Below the pieces are notes generated by a model that ran no database searches, was not told the DNA's origin, and was given only the letters and a program-made list of their open reading frames with translations. A DNA stretch of 36,845 nt, taken from contig JAOPWM010000164.1 of NCBI GenBank assembly GCA_025965695.1, positions 1 to 36,845 on the forward strand, given 5' to 3'. Of the stretch, positions 1 to 9,535 are shown one piece after another. The position numbers were made by a program, and so were the translations under genes. The first letter of the stretch is position 1. Each line of letters begins with the position of its first letter. The DNA is from Blastococcus sp. Its GTDB lineage: Bacteria; Actinomycetota; Actinomycetes; Mycobacteriales; Geodermatophilaceae.

Positions 1-1
1 G

Positions 2-151
2 ACGGTGGAGTGCAGCCCGCGCTTCGGCACTCTCGGCTTCCAGACGTTGACGGACTACGCGGGCGGAAAGCCGGTCCCGACGCTGATCGTCAATCAGGAC
101 CAACTGTTCACCAAGGACAACGCGGGCGCCAACGTCGACAAGGCGTACTGA
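2..151 (+). CDS. Sugar ABC transporter substrate-binding protein, C-terminal end (partial)
   Basis: Only the last 49 residues are inside the window; the frame is open from base 2 to a TGA. The tail reads TVECSPRFGTLGFQTL, then a Gly/Lys/Pro turn and an LIVNQDQLFTKDNA segment. This is the usual ending of RbsB/YtfQ-type periplasmic sugar-binding proteins (Peripla_BP_4 fold), in which a polar 'ECSPxFG' strand precedes the last helix. It would be a lipid-anchored extracellular binding protein that hands a monosaccharide to the permeases encoded downstream. The next gene starts 111 bp later, behind a GC-rich repeat. The sugar cannot be told from this fragment. Family assignment is firm from context; specificity is inferred only. 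Confidence 0.8.
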   Translation, partial: TVECSPRFGTLGFQTLTDYAGGKPVPTLIVNQDQLFTKDNAGANVDKAY

Positions 152-182
152 CCCGTCACCGGCACTGCGCCGGCGCCCGGCG

Positions 183-207
183 CCCGGGGCCCGGGGCCCG
201 GGGCCCG
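183..207 (+). repeat. Tandem CCCGGGG repeat between binding-protein and ATPase genes
   Basis: Three head-to-tail copies of the 7-mer CCCGGGG are followed by CCCG. They lie inside a longer stretch that is nearly all G and C and also holds GCGCCGGCGC. Every unit contains the self-complementary words CCCGGG and GGGCCC, so the transcript can form short, very stable hairpins in several registers. There is no U-run, so it is not a classical terminator. In sugar ABC operons a hairpin at this place often protects the binding-protein message and limits read-through to the membrane genes. That role is inferred here. Confidence 0.6.
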
Positions 208-262
208 AGCGGCGACACCTCGGGCCTCGGGGGCCTCATCAACAGAGAAGGAAGGGCTCTCG

Positions 263-1821
<1,559 letters not shown>

Positions 1822-1825
<4 letters not shown>

Positions 1826-2883
1826 CCGACCGGCGTACGGCGGACTCCGACCCCCGAGCCCAGGAGCAGACCATGACCCCGGAGGCCGTGGGCCCCCTGG
1901 TCGCCGAGCCGGCCACCGGCACCGCGACCCCCGTGCCGCGGGGCGCCCGCCGGGTGCAGTGGACGGTGTGGGCGCAGCGCTACGGCGCGCTCGCGACACT
2001 CGTCGTGCTGTTCGTCTACAACGCGATCGCGACCCCGTTCTTCCTGACCCCCCAGTCGCTGCTTTTCGTGCTGCTGCGGCAGGCCGCGCCGATCGCGATC
2101 GTCGCGGTCGGCATGGCGATCGTGATCGGCACCGCTGGCATCGACCTGTCGGTCGGCTCCGTGATGGCGATCGCAGGCCAGGTCGGCGCCACGCTGGTCC
2201 TGCACGATCAGCCCTTCCTGCTGGCCATCGTCGCGGCCCTGCTGGTGTCGGCGGTGTGCGGGCTCTTCAACGGCACCCTGGTGGCGCGGTTCGGGGTGCA
2301 ACCGATCATCGCCACGCTGATCCTCTTCATCGCCGGCCGCGGCATCGCCCAACTCATCACCGGCGGCAAGCTGCAGACACTGGCCGACCCCGACTTCCAG
2401 TGGATCGGCCTGGCGCGGCCCTTCGGTGTGCCGGCACAGGTGATCGTGGCCGTCGTCGTGGCCGTCGTCGCCTGGTTGATCATGAGGTTCACCGTCTTCG
2501 GCCGCTATGTGCTCGCCGTCGGCGGAAACGAGACCGCATCCCGGCTCGCCGGCGTTCCGGCGGCGCGGGTCAAGCTGCTCGCGTACGTCACCTCCGGCGT
2601 CCTCGCCGGGCTGGTCGGTCTGATCGCGGTCAGCGCCAACTCGGCATCGGATGCCAACAACGTCGGTGTCGGTATGGAACTCGACGCGATCGCCGCGGTG
2701 GCGGTCGCCGGAACCCCGCTGACCGGCGGCAAGGTGACCGTCTGGGGCGCCGTGGTCGGCGCCGTGATGCTCAAGCTGCTGCAGAACACCCTCATCGCGC
2801 ACGGCATCACCAAAGAGGTCGCACAGATGGTCGAGGGCGCGGTCATCATCGCCGCCCTCTGGCTCCAGCGGCACGAGGCGTGA
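1822..2883 (+). CDS. Sugar ABC transporter permease 1 (RbsC/YtfT-like)
   Basis: This 353-aa polytopic membrane protein has roughly eight to ten hydrophobic segments starting near residue 55, after a Pro/Ala-rich cytoplasmic N-terminus. It carries the family hallmark TAGIDLSVGSVMAIAG in the second or third transmembrane segment, a GRYVLAVGGN loop that contacts the ATPase, and a C-terminal GTPLTGGKVTVWG motif. All are typical of BPD_transp_2 sugar permeases. The ATG overlaps the ATPase stop codon (ATGA), implying translational coupling. A second, related permease follows 8 bp downstream, so the channel is probably a heterodimer, as in YtfT/YjfF, rather than the RbsC homodimer. Confidence 0.9.
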
Positions 2884-2891
2884 GGACTGCC

Positions 2892-3908
2892 ATGACCACC
2901 ACCGTCACCACCCCCGGCCGCACGACCCCCGGCCGCCGCGTGCGGGCCGGGCTGTTGCTGCAGCGCCAGGGCGCGCTCATCGCGCTCGTGATCCTCGTGG
3001 TGTTCGGCGCGCTGCGCTACGGCGAGAAGTTCGCCACCGGCTTCAACCTGAGCAGCTTCACCGGCGACACCGCCAAGTACGGCCTGGTGGCGCTGGGCAT
3101 GACCTTCGTGATCATGACCGGTGGCATCGATCTGTCGGTCGGCTCGGTCGTCGCCCTCGGCGGCGTCGTCGCCATCAAGGTCAGCGACCACGGGCTACTC
3201 CCCGGCCTACTGGCGGGCATAGCCGCCGGCGCGGCGGTCGGAGTGCTCAACGGCTTGCTCATCACCAAGCTCAAGCTGCCGCCGTTCATCGTCACGCTGG
3301 CTACCCTGCTCGCCATCCGCGGCCTGGCGCTCACCCTGGCCGGCACCCGGGCGGCGGTCGCCGCGCCCGGCGGCTTCCAAAAGCTCGGCAACTGGTCGCT
3401 GCTCGGCCTGCCGGTCGCGGCGTGGGCAATGTTCCTGGCCTTCCTGGTGGGCGCGGCCGCTCTGCACTACACGCCCTGGGGCCGGCAGATCCTCGCGATC
3501 GGCGGCAACGTCGACGCAGCCAAGCTGATGGGTCTGCCGGTAGTCCGCACCACGTTCAGTGTCTACGTGCTCTCGGGGGCGCTGGCCGGGTGCGCCGGCG
3601 TCTTTCTCGGCTCGCAGAACGGCTCGGTCGACACGGCCGCCGGGCAGGGCTGGGAACTGACGGCCATCGCGGCCGTCGTCGTCGGCGGCACGCTGCTCAC
3701 CGGCGGCGTCGGCTCGGTGCTGTCCACCCTGGTTGGCGTGCTGCTCCTGCAGCTCATCTTCAACCTGATCGTCTTCGAGAACGGCAAGGGCGTCATCAAC
3801 ATCAGCTCCTTCTGGGAATCGGTGATCCGTGGCGCCTTCCTGCTCGTCGTCGTGCTGCTGCAGGTGCGCCTGGTGAAACGGCGCAGTGCCACCGGGAGGC
3901 CGGCATGA
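2892..3908 (+). CDS. Sugar ABC transporter permease 2 (YjfF-like)
   Basis: This 338-aa membrane protein is homologous to the preceding permease. It has the same TGGIDLSVGSVVALGG motif, a GRQILAIGGNVDAAKLMGLPV coupling loop and a GTLLTGGVGSVLSTLVG segment. The upstream frame stays open for over 1 kb, but the first sensible start is the ATG at 2892, directly after the stop of permease 1. A cluster of Thr, Pro and Arg (residues 2-20) precedes the first membrane helix. The two permeases are clearly distinct in sequence, which supports an obligate pair in one importer. Its TGA overlaps a possible ATG at 3905. Confidence 0.9.
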   Translation: MTTTVTTPGRTTPGRRVRAGLLLQRQGALIALVILVVFGALRYGEKFATGFNLSSFTGDTAKYGLVALGMTFVIMTGGIDLSVGSVVALGGVVAIKVSDHGLLPGLLAGIAAGAAVGVLNGLLITKLKLPPFIVTLATLLAIRGLALTLAGTRAAVAAPGGFQKLGNWSLLGLPVAAWAMFLAFLVGAAALHYTPWGRQILAIGGNVDAAKLMGLPVVRTTFSVYVLSGALAGCAGVFLGSQNGSVDTAAGQGWELTAIAAVVVGGTLLTGGVGSVLSTLVGVLLLQLIFNLIVFENGKGVINISSFWESVIRGAFLLVVVLLQVRLVKRRSATGRPA

Positions 3909-3997
3909 CCGAGGTGGTCCGAGTTCCGCCGAGGCCGCTACGAACAAGGCGGCCGGCGGAGTGCTCGAATGCGTTGCGCGGCGTGCTCGTGGCGTAG
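3905..3997 (+). CDS. Possible 30-aa reading frame after the permease (doubtful)
   Basis: An ATG overlapping the permease stop (ATGA) opens a 30-codon frame that is rich in Arg and Pro and has no recognisable family. The overlap is the same kind as between the ATPase and permease genes. The product could be a translated remnant at the 5' end of a lost gene, or chance. The following 114 bp up to the isomerase gene hold no other convincing frame. Confidence 0.2.
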   Translation: MTEVVRVPPRPLRTRRPAECSNALRGVLVA

Positions 3998-4111
3998 CGA
4001 GTCGAACTGCCGGAGCAGGAACCGCGGACCGTAGCGCTCACCTGTCGCCTCTAGCGGTGAAACCTGCCGCCGAGGGACCTGGCCATCACCCGAACGTCCC
4101 GAAAGGTACGA

Positions 4112-4660
4112 ATGATCAGCGAGACTGACCGCGCGTTGCAGGAGGTCACTGGCGCGGTCCGCAGCGTTTCCGACACCGAGATCGACGGGGTCGTCGACGA
4201 GTTGCTCGAGGCGCGCCGGATCGCGTGCTACGCGGGCGGTCGGGAGGGCCTTGTCATGCGAGGGCTGGTGATGCGGCTCTTCCATGCCGGCCTCGACGTG
4301 CACTACGTCGGCGAGATGACCTGTCCGGCGGTCGGCCCTGGTGACCTGCTGGTGCTCTCCTGCGGACCGGGGCGGATCTCGATGGTCGAGGCGCTCGCAG
4401 GGGTGGCGCAGCGCGACGGCGCCCGGGTCCTCTACCTGACCGCACAGTTGCAGAACCCGCCGGCCGACAAGGCCGACAGAGTGCTTGGCATCACCGCGCA
4501 GACAATGGCCGACGACCGGGAATCCGCCGCGGCGTTGCCGATGGGCAGCGCGTACGAGATCGCCCTCTTCGTGCTTGTCGACCTCATCACGAATCGCGTA
4601 CGCCGCCGCCGGGCGGAGTCTGTGCAGGAGCTGCGGTCACGCCATACGAACCTCGAATGA
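4112..4660 (+). CDS. SIS-domain sugar-phosphate isomerase, 6-phospho-3-hexuloisomerase-like
   Basis: This 182-aa single-SIS-domain protein is the right length for 6-phospho-3-hexuloisomerase (PHI/HxlB). It shows the expected blocks: RIACYAGGREGLVMRGLVMRL (sugar-phosphate loop), VHYVGEMTCPAVGPGDLLVLSCGPG, and a C-terminal LPMGSAYEIALFVLVD segment where PHI enzymes carry a catalytic Glu. The start is ATG 4112 with GAAAGG at 4101-4106. In the RuMP pathway PHI turns 3-hexulose-6-phosphate into fructose-6-phosphate, but no hexulose-phosphate synthase lies nearby. As the last gene of a sugar-uptake operon it more likely isomerises a phosphorylated ketohexose derived from the imported sugar. The SIS fold is secure; the substrate is inferred. 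Confidence 0.8.
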   Translation: MISETDRALQEVTGAVRSVSDTEIDGVVDELLEARRIACYAGGREGLVMRGLVMRLFHAGLDVHYVGEMTCPAVGPGDLLVLSCGPGRISMVEALAGVAQRDGARVLYLTAQLQNPPADKADRVLGITAQTMADDRESAAALPMGSAYEIALFVLVDLITNRVRRRRAESVQELRSRHTNLE

Positions 4661-4869
4661 CGTGAGGTCATCTGCACGCTGGTTGGGCATTGCGGGATAC
4701 TGCCCCGCCCCCCGCGCGGCGCGGTGGTCCTGCTCGTGCCGGCCGTACAGCTCGGGGCGTGGGCACCGAAGTCCCGCGCGAGGTTGCGCGCGTGAGCGGG
4801 GCCGGCCCCCCGGAGGTGCGTCCGCTCGCGGTGAGGTGGGCACTCGGGCGGTTGGTCGAGGTGGCTCCT

Positions 4870-6828
4870 CTAGCCGATGTGGACGGGATTGTCGGTGCCG
4901 TTCATCTGCACCCACGCGCCCGAGGCGTCGCGCATCCATCCCTGCCCGGGCTCCAACAGCTCGACCCGGGCCACGCCGTCGACCAGCCGATAGGCGAGGC
5001 GCTGTTCCCAGCGGCGGTCAGGGGACCCTGCTGCCTCACCCGGTCCTCTCAGTTCCACGCCGACGGCGAGGACGCCGGCCGTCGGGCCAGCGGGAAGCCG
5101 TACTGCTTCCTCGGGGGGCGGCTGTGCGGCGTCGGGCGCGGCGATGGTCCACACCACGTCGTATGCACGGGCGTGGGTCGAGGCCTCGTCGAGGATCCGT
5201 GACCAGACCTGCCGCCCATCGGTGACGTACGCGACCGCCACCGGCCGGTCCGTCGGGTTGGTCAACCGCAGCTTCAGCCTCACCTCGGGACCGGCGTCGA
5301 CGCGCAGCAGGTCCATGCTCAGGCGCCCGCCGGTGGTCTCCCCGGGAGTCAGGTCCTCCGAGAGCCGGTACAGCGAGCGGCCCGGGTAGCGGTCCAGGAG
5401 CTCGAAGTTGTCGGCACCCCGATCTTCCCCGTACAGCACCGGCTGCCGCAGCGAGGGATCGTTCTCCAGGAACGGGGTGGAGCTGAGGAAGCCGAGGTCC
5501 CCGCGACCAGGCAGCAGCAACACCGCATCGCGAAGGTGCTGGCCGTCGACGAAGCGTTGCACCGCCCGGTAGTCGTCCCGGATCGAGCTGTTGGCCGCAA
5601 CCTTGTCCGGCAGGGCCACCGCGGTCACGATGATCAGTGACATGACGACCACCGCCGTCATGGGCCTGGCCCATGCCGAGGGGCGGCGCCACAGGCCACA
5701 GAGCGCCGCGGCGCCGAAAGTGGCCAACGGCACGAGCACCGGCAGGTGGTAGTAGGGGCCCAGGCTCTGGACGCCGGCCCACAGGTGGCTCATGGCGTAC
5801 GGGCCCCAGAAGGGGAGGTAGCCCAGTGGAACGGTCAGCGCGAGACCCGCCACTGCCCACCGTGCCCGGCCGGTCGTCCAACGGAGCCCCAGCACGGCCA
5901 GGACCACCAGAACGATCCCGCCGAAGGTCCAGCTGGGCACCCAGCGAAGGTTCGCGGCCATGCCGGCCACGCCGTCGCGGCGCCCGAACGGGATGGTGAA
6001 CTGAGGAAAGACCCCGCGACGTCCGAAGCCGAACCCGTCCTGTGCGCCGGTGGCGGTGTACGGCAGCTGGAGCGGGCCGCCCATGACCGAGGCGTTGTAG
6101 GCGAGGGACACAAAGAGCACCGGTAGGACACCGACGCTCAGGCGGGCGATGACGCCCATCCACGTCCAGCGGTCGTCGTCGTCCTCTGCTGAACGGCGGC
6201 CCCGGACCGACAACACCACGAACACCACGAAGGGAATCGCGAACAGCGCGGCGTCGAAGGGACGGGCGAAAGCTGCCACGCCCAGCAGGGCGCCGGCCGC
6301 CACCAGCCGGGTCGACGACCGGCGGCGCAGTCCGGCCAGCAGCAACGTGGCGAAGCTCAGCTCCAGGAACAGCTGGAACACGTAGGGCAGGTAGGTGGCG
6401 CTCTGGAACACGAACACCGGCGAGAGAGCCAGCAGCGCCCCCGCGACGATGCCGGCGGTGTGATCGCGGAGGACCGCGCCGGCGAAAAGTGCCATCACCA
6501 CGACGGTGGCCGCGGCGGTGAGACCGAGGCCGATGCGAGGGGTCCCGGTGACGAGGTCTGCGGCGGCCAGGACTGCCGGCCAGGGAGGCGTGTACTTCAG
6601 CACCACTCGATCGCCGCGCACGGCCGATGCCCAGGGACGGAAGAACTCATGCTCGGCAGCGGGAAGCGTGACGTGGCCGTGCTCCAGGAGCCGAGCCATC
6701 GCCACGTAGACGGAGTCGTCCCGGTTCACCGAGTAGAGGGGGAACAACCACAGGGACGTCAGCACCGACGCCGAGAAGGCGGCCAGCGCAAGCACCGCGA
6801 GGGCGACGCGCCACCTCCGGTCAGCCAC
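4870..6828 (-). CDS. PMT/ArnT-like integral membrane glycosyltransferase (GT39/GT83 clan)
   Basis: This 652-aa protein has about eleven transmembrane helices in its first 400 residues and a soluble C-terminal domain of about 230 residues. After the first helix comes the acidic loop NRDDSVYVAMARLLEHG; the paired Asp is the usual catalytic site of GT-C enzymes of the dolichyl-phosphate-mannose/ArnT clan. A second conserved-looking loop is KYTPPWPAVLAA. These enzymes move a sugar from a polyprenyl-phosphate donor to an acceptor outside the membrane. The C-terminal part looks like a small beta-rich domain. The start is GTG at 6828. It has no Shine-Dalgarno, but a -10-like TAGACT (37-42 in 6837-6842, read on the minus strand) sits 8 nt upstream, so the mRNA may be leaderless. 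The acceptor is unknown. Confidence 0.8.
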   Translation of the reverse strand: MADRRWRVALAVLALAAFSASVLTSLWLFPLYSVNRDDSVYVAMARLLEHGHVTLPAAEHEFFRPWASAVRGDRVVLKYTPPWPAVLAAADLVTGTPRIGLGLTAAATVVVMALFAGAVLRDHTAGIVAGALLALSPVFVFQSATYLPYVFQLFLELSFATLLLAGLRRRSSTRLVAAGALLGVAAFARPFDAALFAIPFVVFVVLSVRGRRSAEDDDDRWTWMGVIARLSVGVLPVLFVSLAYNASVMGGPLQLPYTATGAQDGFGFGRRGVFPQFTIPFGRRDGVAGMAANLRWVPSWTFGGIVLVVLAVLGLRWTTGRARWAVAGLALTVPLGYLPFWGPYAMSHLWAGVQSLGPYYHLPVLVPLATFGAAALCGLWRRPSAWARPMTAVVVMSLIIVTAVALPDKVAANSSIRDDYRAVQRFVDGQHLRDAVLLLPGRGDLGFLSSTPFLENDPSLRQPVLYGEDRGADNFELLDRYPGRSLYRLSEDLTPGETTGGRLSMDLLRVDAGPEVRLKLRLTNPTDRPVAVAYVTDGRQVWSRILDEASTHARAYDVVWTIAAPDAAQPPPEEAVRLPAGPTAGVLAVGVELRGPGEAAGSPDRRWEQRLAYRLVDGVARVELLEPGQGWMRDASGAWVQMNGTDNPVHIG

Positions 6829-6847
6829 GCCGGGGAAGTCTAGGAGT

Positions 6848-7081
6848 TCACCCAGTTCTGCGCGGCTGAAAACCGGTGAACATCAGGCCGGAGCCGGCCA
6901 GGACATCGGCCGGGAACGGTTCGATCCCCAGCACCCCTATGGTGCGCGGATCGGCGCCGCGGCCGTGCCGGTGGCCCGATGGGATGAGGCCGTACCGGTC
7001 GACGGTTCGGAGCGAGGCGCGGGCGCCGAACCCCTCGGTGCCCCACGCCTGGCGCTTGAGCTGGGCGGCTTCCGCCGACAC
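6848..7081 (-). CDS. Small hypothetical protein (77 aa)
   Basis: A GTG frame begins 3 nt after the stop of the upstream gene, and its codons end almost always in G or C, as real genes here do. The product is basic, with a segment reading PSGHRHGRGADPRTIGVLG and no membrane helix or signal peptide. I do not recognise a family. The tight spacing suggests an operon with the 118-aa gene before it. A Shine-Dalgarno is not obvious, so translation may depend on termination of the upstream gene. It could also be a remnant. Confidence 0.45.
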   Translation of the reverse strand: MSAEAAQLKRQAWGTEGFGARASLRTVDRYGLIPSGHRHGRGADPRTIGVLGIEPFPADVLAGSGLMFTGFQPRRTG

Positions 7082-7084
7082 GGT

Positions 7085-7441
7085 TCAGACGGAGGCCGCG
7101 TGTCGCTTCGCCGCAGCCGGCTCCGCGGCGGCTTTCACCTTCTGGATGTCGCGTTGCGCTCTGTCGGGATCGGCGAGCCGGACGGTGCCATCGGCATCAC
7201 TGCCGACCGGCCTGGCGGCGCCCTCCAGGACCTCGGCCAGGAACCGCACGGGGATCGGCGAACCGCGCTCGGCGAGGATCTTGATGAGCGGCACGGCGGC
7301 GATGAAAGCGGCCAGAGGAGGCTCCAACAGGCCGAACGCCAGGGCCGCACCGATCCCGCCGTAGTAGCCGACGGTCTGTGGAACGTCGATCTGCAGGGGA
7401 CCAACCTCGATGTGGAGCAGTTTCCGGTTGTCGCGTGCCAT
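7085..7441 (-). CDS. Hypothetical protein (118 aa) with one membrane-like segment
   Basis: The frame is open further upstream, but ATG 7441 is chosen because it has GAGGGAACAGGGAAG just in front. The protein starts MARDNRKLLHIEVGPLQIDVPQ. It then has one hydrophobic stretch (about residues 28-52, YYGGIGAALAFGLLEPPLAAFIAAV) and a charged C-terminal half rich in Ala, Arg and Lys. It resembles a small actinobacterial membrane-associated protein of unknown role; I do not recognise a named family. It lies on the same strand as the hemerythrin gene, 164 bp downstream of it, and directly before the 77-aa gene. Confidence 0.6.
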   Translation of the reverse strand: MARDNRKLLHIEVGPLQIDVPQTVGYYGGIGAALAFGLLEPPLAAFIAAVPLIKILAERGSPIPVRFLAEVLEGAARPVGSDADGTVRLADPDRAQRDIQKVKAAAEPAAAKRHAASV

Positions 7442-7605
7442 GTCGGCTTCCCTGTTCCCTCGTACGGCAACTGCGGTAGCGATCCCGGCGACCGAGAGAG
7501 GCCGTCGGGCTTGACCCTCGATCAACTGATCCAGCCAGATCTGCAGCAGCGCCTGGGCGGCGCGGACATCCACGTCGCCCCTCGCTGAACGGCTCTACCG
7601 TTGAG

Positions 7606-8175
7606 TCATCTGTCCGAGGACGAGAAGGCATCCCTGGCCCGGTCGAGCATGGCGGCGAAGGGGCCGGCGATGTAGTTCGCTGCCGTTGTTTTCGCCGACG
7701 GATGCGGATGGGTCGGGGCCATTGCCTCAGCCCGCTTCACCCGGTCGCGTGCCTTGACCAGCGCCTCGGGGTCGGTGCTCTGGCGCAGCAGCGGGAACTC
7801 CTGGGTCTCCTCGGCCTGGGCGTGATCGAGCACCGCCTGCCTGAACTCCGTGAAGGTGGTGGTGAACTCGGCGCTCCCCACGTCCATCTTCTCGAGGTCG
7901 GCCAGGACCTCCTTGGCCTGGTTCTCCTCCTGCATACGTCCCTCGGCCACCCGCTCGCCGTCGGGCGCCTTACGCGTGAGCGGCCGGACGATCATCTCCT
8001 CGGCAGTTTCGTGCCGGGCCAACATCTCCCGTACCGCATCGAAGGCCCGCTGCCGCTCCTGTCCAGAGCCGGCCAGCACGTCGTCCAACATGCCCCGGAC
8101 CTGCTGATGCTGGCTGAGGAGGAACTCGATCACATCACTGGCGTCGCCCTGGGGGACCCGCACATTTTCGGTCAT
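7606..8175 (-). CDS. Hemerythrin HHE cation-binding domain protein
   Basis: This 189-aa soluble protein contains a four-helix HHE domain. The putative di-iron ligands are visible in order: His in LLSQHQQVRG (about 23), His and Glu in ARHETAEEMI (about 55-59), and His and Glu in LDHAQAEETQEFP (about 117-121). In this family the residues hold a non-haem di-iron centre that binds O2 or NO, or senses redox and iron state. The last 50 residues form a Pro/Ala-rich tail with no known domain. It starts at ATG 8175, without a strong ribosome site. Catalase and other stress genes elsewhere in the window fit an oxygen or NO response, but a functional link is inference. Confidence 0.85.
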   Translation of the reverse strand: MTENVRVPQGDASDVIEFLLSQHQQVRGMLDDVLAGSGQERQRAFDAVREMLARHETAEEMIVRPLTRKAPDGERVAEGRMQEENQAKEVLADLEKMDVGSAEFTTTFTEFRQAVLDHAQAEETQEFPLLRQSTDPEALVKARDRVKRAEAMAPTHPHPSAKTTAANYIAGPFAAMLDRARDAFSSSDR

Positions 8176-8546
8176 GCGCCGCTAGTACCCCGACCGGTTC
8201 GACAGAACCGCAACCAGCCGGGGCGACGGATGCCGGGCAGGCCGAGGAACTGCTTGTCAGCCGGCTTCGTGGCCGAGCACCTCTGGGATGACAGATCAGG
8301 AGGCTCGCGACGATCCTGCTCGAGGACCTGTCCGGTCCGCAGCTGACACGGTTACACGGAACTACGCCGCGAGCGTCAGCCGGGCAACGAGCGGGGTCCT
8401 CACCATCCCGGCCGACTGAAGACTCCACAGCGCCGATGCCGTGCACGCCATTGCACCTCGGCGGCTGCGCATTCCCCCGCCACACGCACCAGGGCGTCGT
8501 CGCCGACGCCGCTGTTCTGCCGGGCGTCCCTCGGACCACTCCCCCG
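8176..8546. other. 371-bp stretch without a convincing gene
   Basis: No frame here has normal codon use throughout. On the minus strand a 62-codon frame (8362-8550) begins with an ATG overlapping the next gene's stop (ATGA) and ends in a hydrophobic tail. Its third-position GC is low and its N-terminal half is runs of Arg. A different minus frame looks more protein-like between about 8440 and 8500. The stretch may hold a decayed small gene; nothing is certain. Confidence 0.4.
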
Positions 8547-9038
8547 TCATGCCGTCTGTGCGGCCAATGCCTGGTACAACTCCGCCCGATGCAGGTCGGC
8601 GACCGGTGCCAGCAGATCGGGGTGCCGCAACAGGGTCGCCGCGGCCAAGTCGTTCGCCGACGGGGTCACGAGCGGGCCGACGAGCGGCTCCCCGACCGCC
8701 GCCGCGGCCGCTGCCGCGAGCGCTGTATCACCGAGCAGCGCCGCCGCCCAGCTGACCACGACCTCGTCCACCCACGTCCGCCACGGCGCGTCCTCGACGG
8801 AGCCGGCACCGAGACCGGACCCGGCCGACCAGTTCAACCGCTCGCACCCGCCAGGGCCGCACAGCTCCAGCAAGGCGTCGTCCTCATCGGTCGGGTAGCG
8901 CAGCCGCGCGGCGACCGACACAGCCTCATACGCCTGCCACCGCGCGCTCATTGCGGCGAAGGGGTCCGCGGGAGTGGGGAACGCAGTCAGTAGCCACTGG
9001 GCGCTCGCCGCCACGACGCCGGCCTGATGCTCATTCAT
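8547..9038 (-). CDS. Hypothetical Ala-rich protein (163 aa)
   Basis: The start is taken as ATG 9038 (MNEHQAGVVAAS), because codon use turns typical only from there although the frame is open to 9338. The protein is soluble and helical, with a run of nine Ala residues near residue 112 and a possible hydrophobic patch before it. Two Cys occur in CGPGGC near residue 66. I recognise no family. There is no Shine-Dalgarno. TACCGT, a fair -10 element, lies 10 nt upstream of the ATG (minus strand, 9049-9054), which suggests an almost leaderless mRNA. Confidence 0.6.
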   Translation of the reverse strand: MNEHQAGVVAASAQWLLTAFPTPADPFAAMSARWQAYEAVSVAARLRYPTDEDDALLELCGPGGCERLNWSAGSGLGAGSVEDAPWRTWVDEVVVSWAAALLGDTALAAAAAAAVGEPLVGPLVTPSANDLAAATLLRHPDLLAPVADLHRAELYQALAAQTA

Positions 9039-9042
9039 TGCA

Positions 9043-9460
9043 TCACGCACGGTAGGCGGATCCGGACAGCATGTCACGGGGAACCTGGTCACACCTGGGT
9101 CGCGAGAAGCGTCGTCCTCGGGGGCGATCCTGCGCTGCTTCGGCACCGTCGGGCCCAGAGTGCCGCCCAGCTGCGACGGCAGGCTCGGCCACCATTCCCC
9201 CACATGAGCGGGCGCCCGCGACGTGTCGGGCAGCGTGGGCAATGGCGTCCCGGAGATCGGTGAACACGTGTCGCCGCCGGGCCAGCGACACCAGGCTGCC
9301 GACGGCTGCGAGCAGGCGGAGGTGCTCGAGGCTCGCACCCTTCACCAAGACTGTGATGCCGCCGTTGCTCCAGTTGCTCGTCGATCTCGGAACACCCGTC
9401 GTCGTCGGCGTAGGTGGTCGGCACCAGGGCGATCGCCTTGGTCACGGACAAGCGGGCCGC
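9043..9460 (-). pseudogene. Possible remnant of a STAS-domain gene, frameshifted
   Basis: Two minus-strand frames join into one protein-like stretch. One reads VTKAIALVPTTYADDD and then CSEIDEQLEQ (to about 9366). The other continues as GITVLVKGASLEHLRLL and SLARRRHVFTDLRDAI. The second part resembles the last strand and helix of a STAS domain (SulP or anti-sigma-antagonist type). The switch falls in the GC run near 9358-9366, so a one- or two-base indel is likely. No intact start is visible, and the 5' end runs into the upstream region of the phosphatase gene. The family call is tentative. Confidence 0.35.
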
Positions 9461-9535
9461 TGGACGTCCGAGCACGCCGGGGCGTGGGATAGCGTCCCGC
9501 GCGTCATGGTCGCCCGAGAGAGAAGGGCCTGGTCA

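Noticed and set aside
4658-4670. TGAC-N5-GTCA inverted repeat overlapping the isomerase stop codon
   Set aside because: Arms of only 4 bp are expected by chance, and it is at the end of an operon, not at a promoter.
6914-6932. GGTTCGATCCCC resembling a tRNA T-arm
   Set aside because: No cloverleaf can be built around it, and it falls within the 77-aa minus-strand gene.
7588-7602. AACGG-N5-CCGTT hairpin after the hemerythrin stop
   Set aside because: The stem is only 5 bp without a U-run, too weak to call a terminator.
8362-8550. 62-codon minus-strand frame with an ATGA overlap to the preceding gene
   Set aside because: The overlap is attractive, but codon use is atypical and the N-terminal half is Arg runs. 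Kept only as a comment on the gap.
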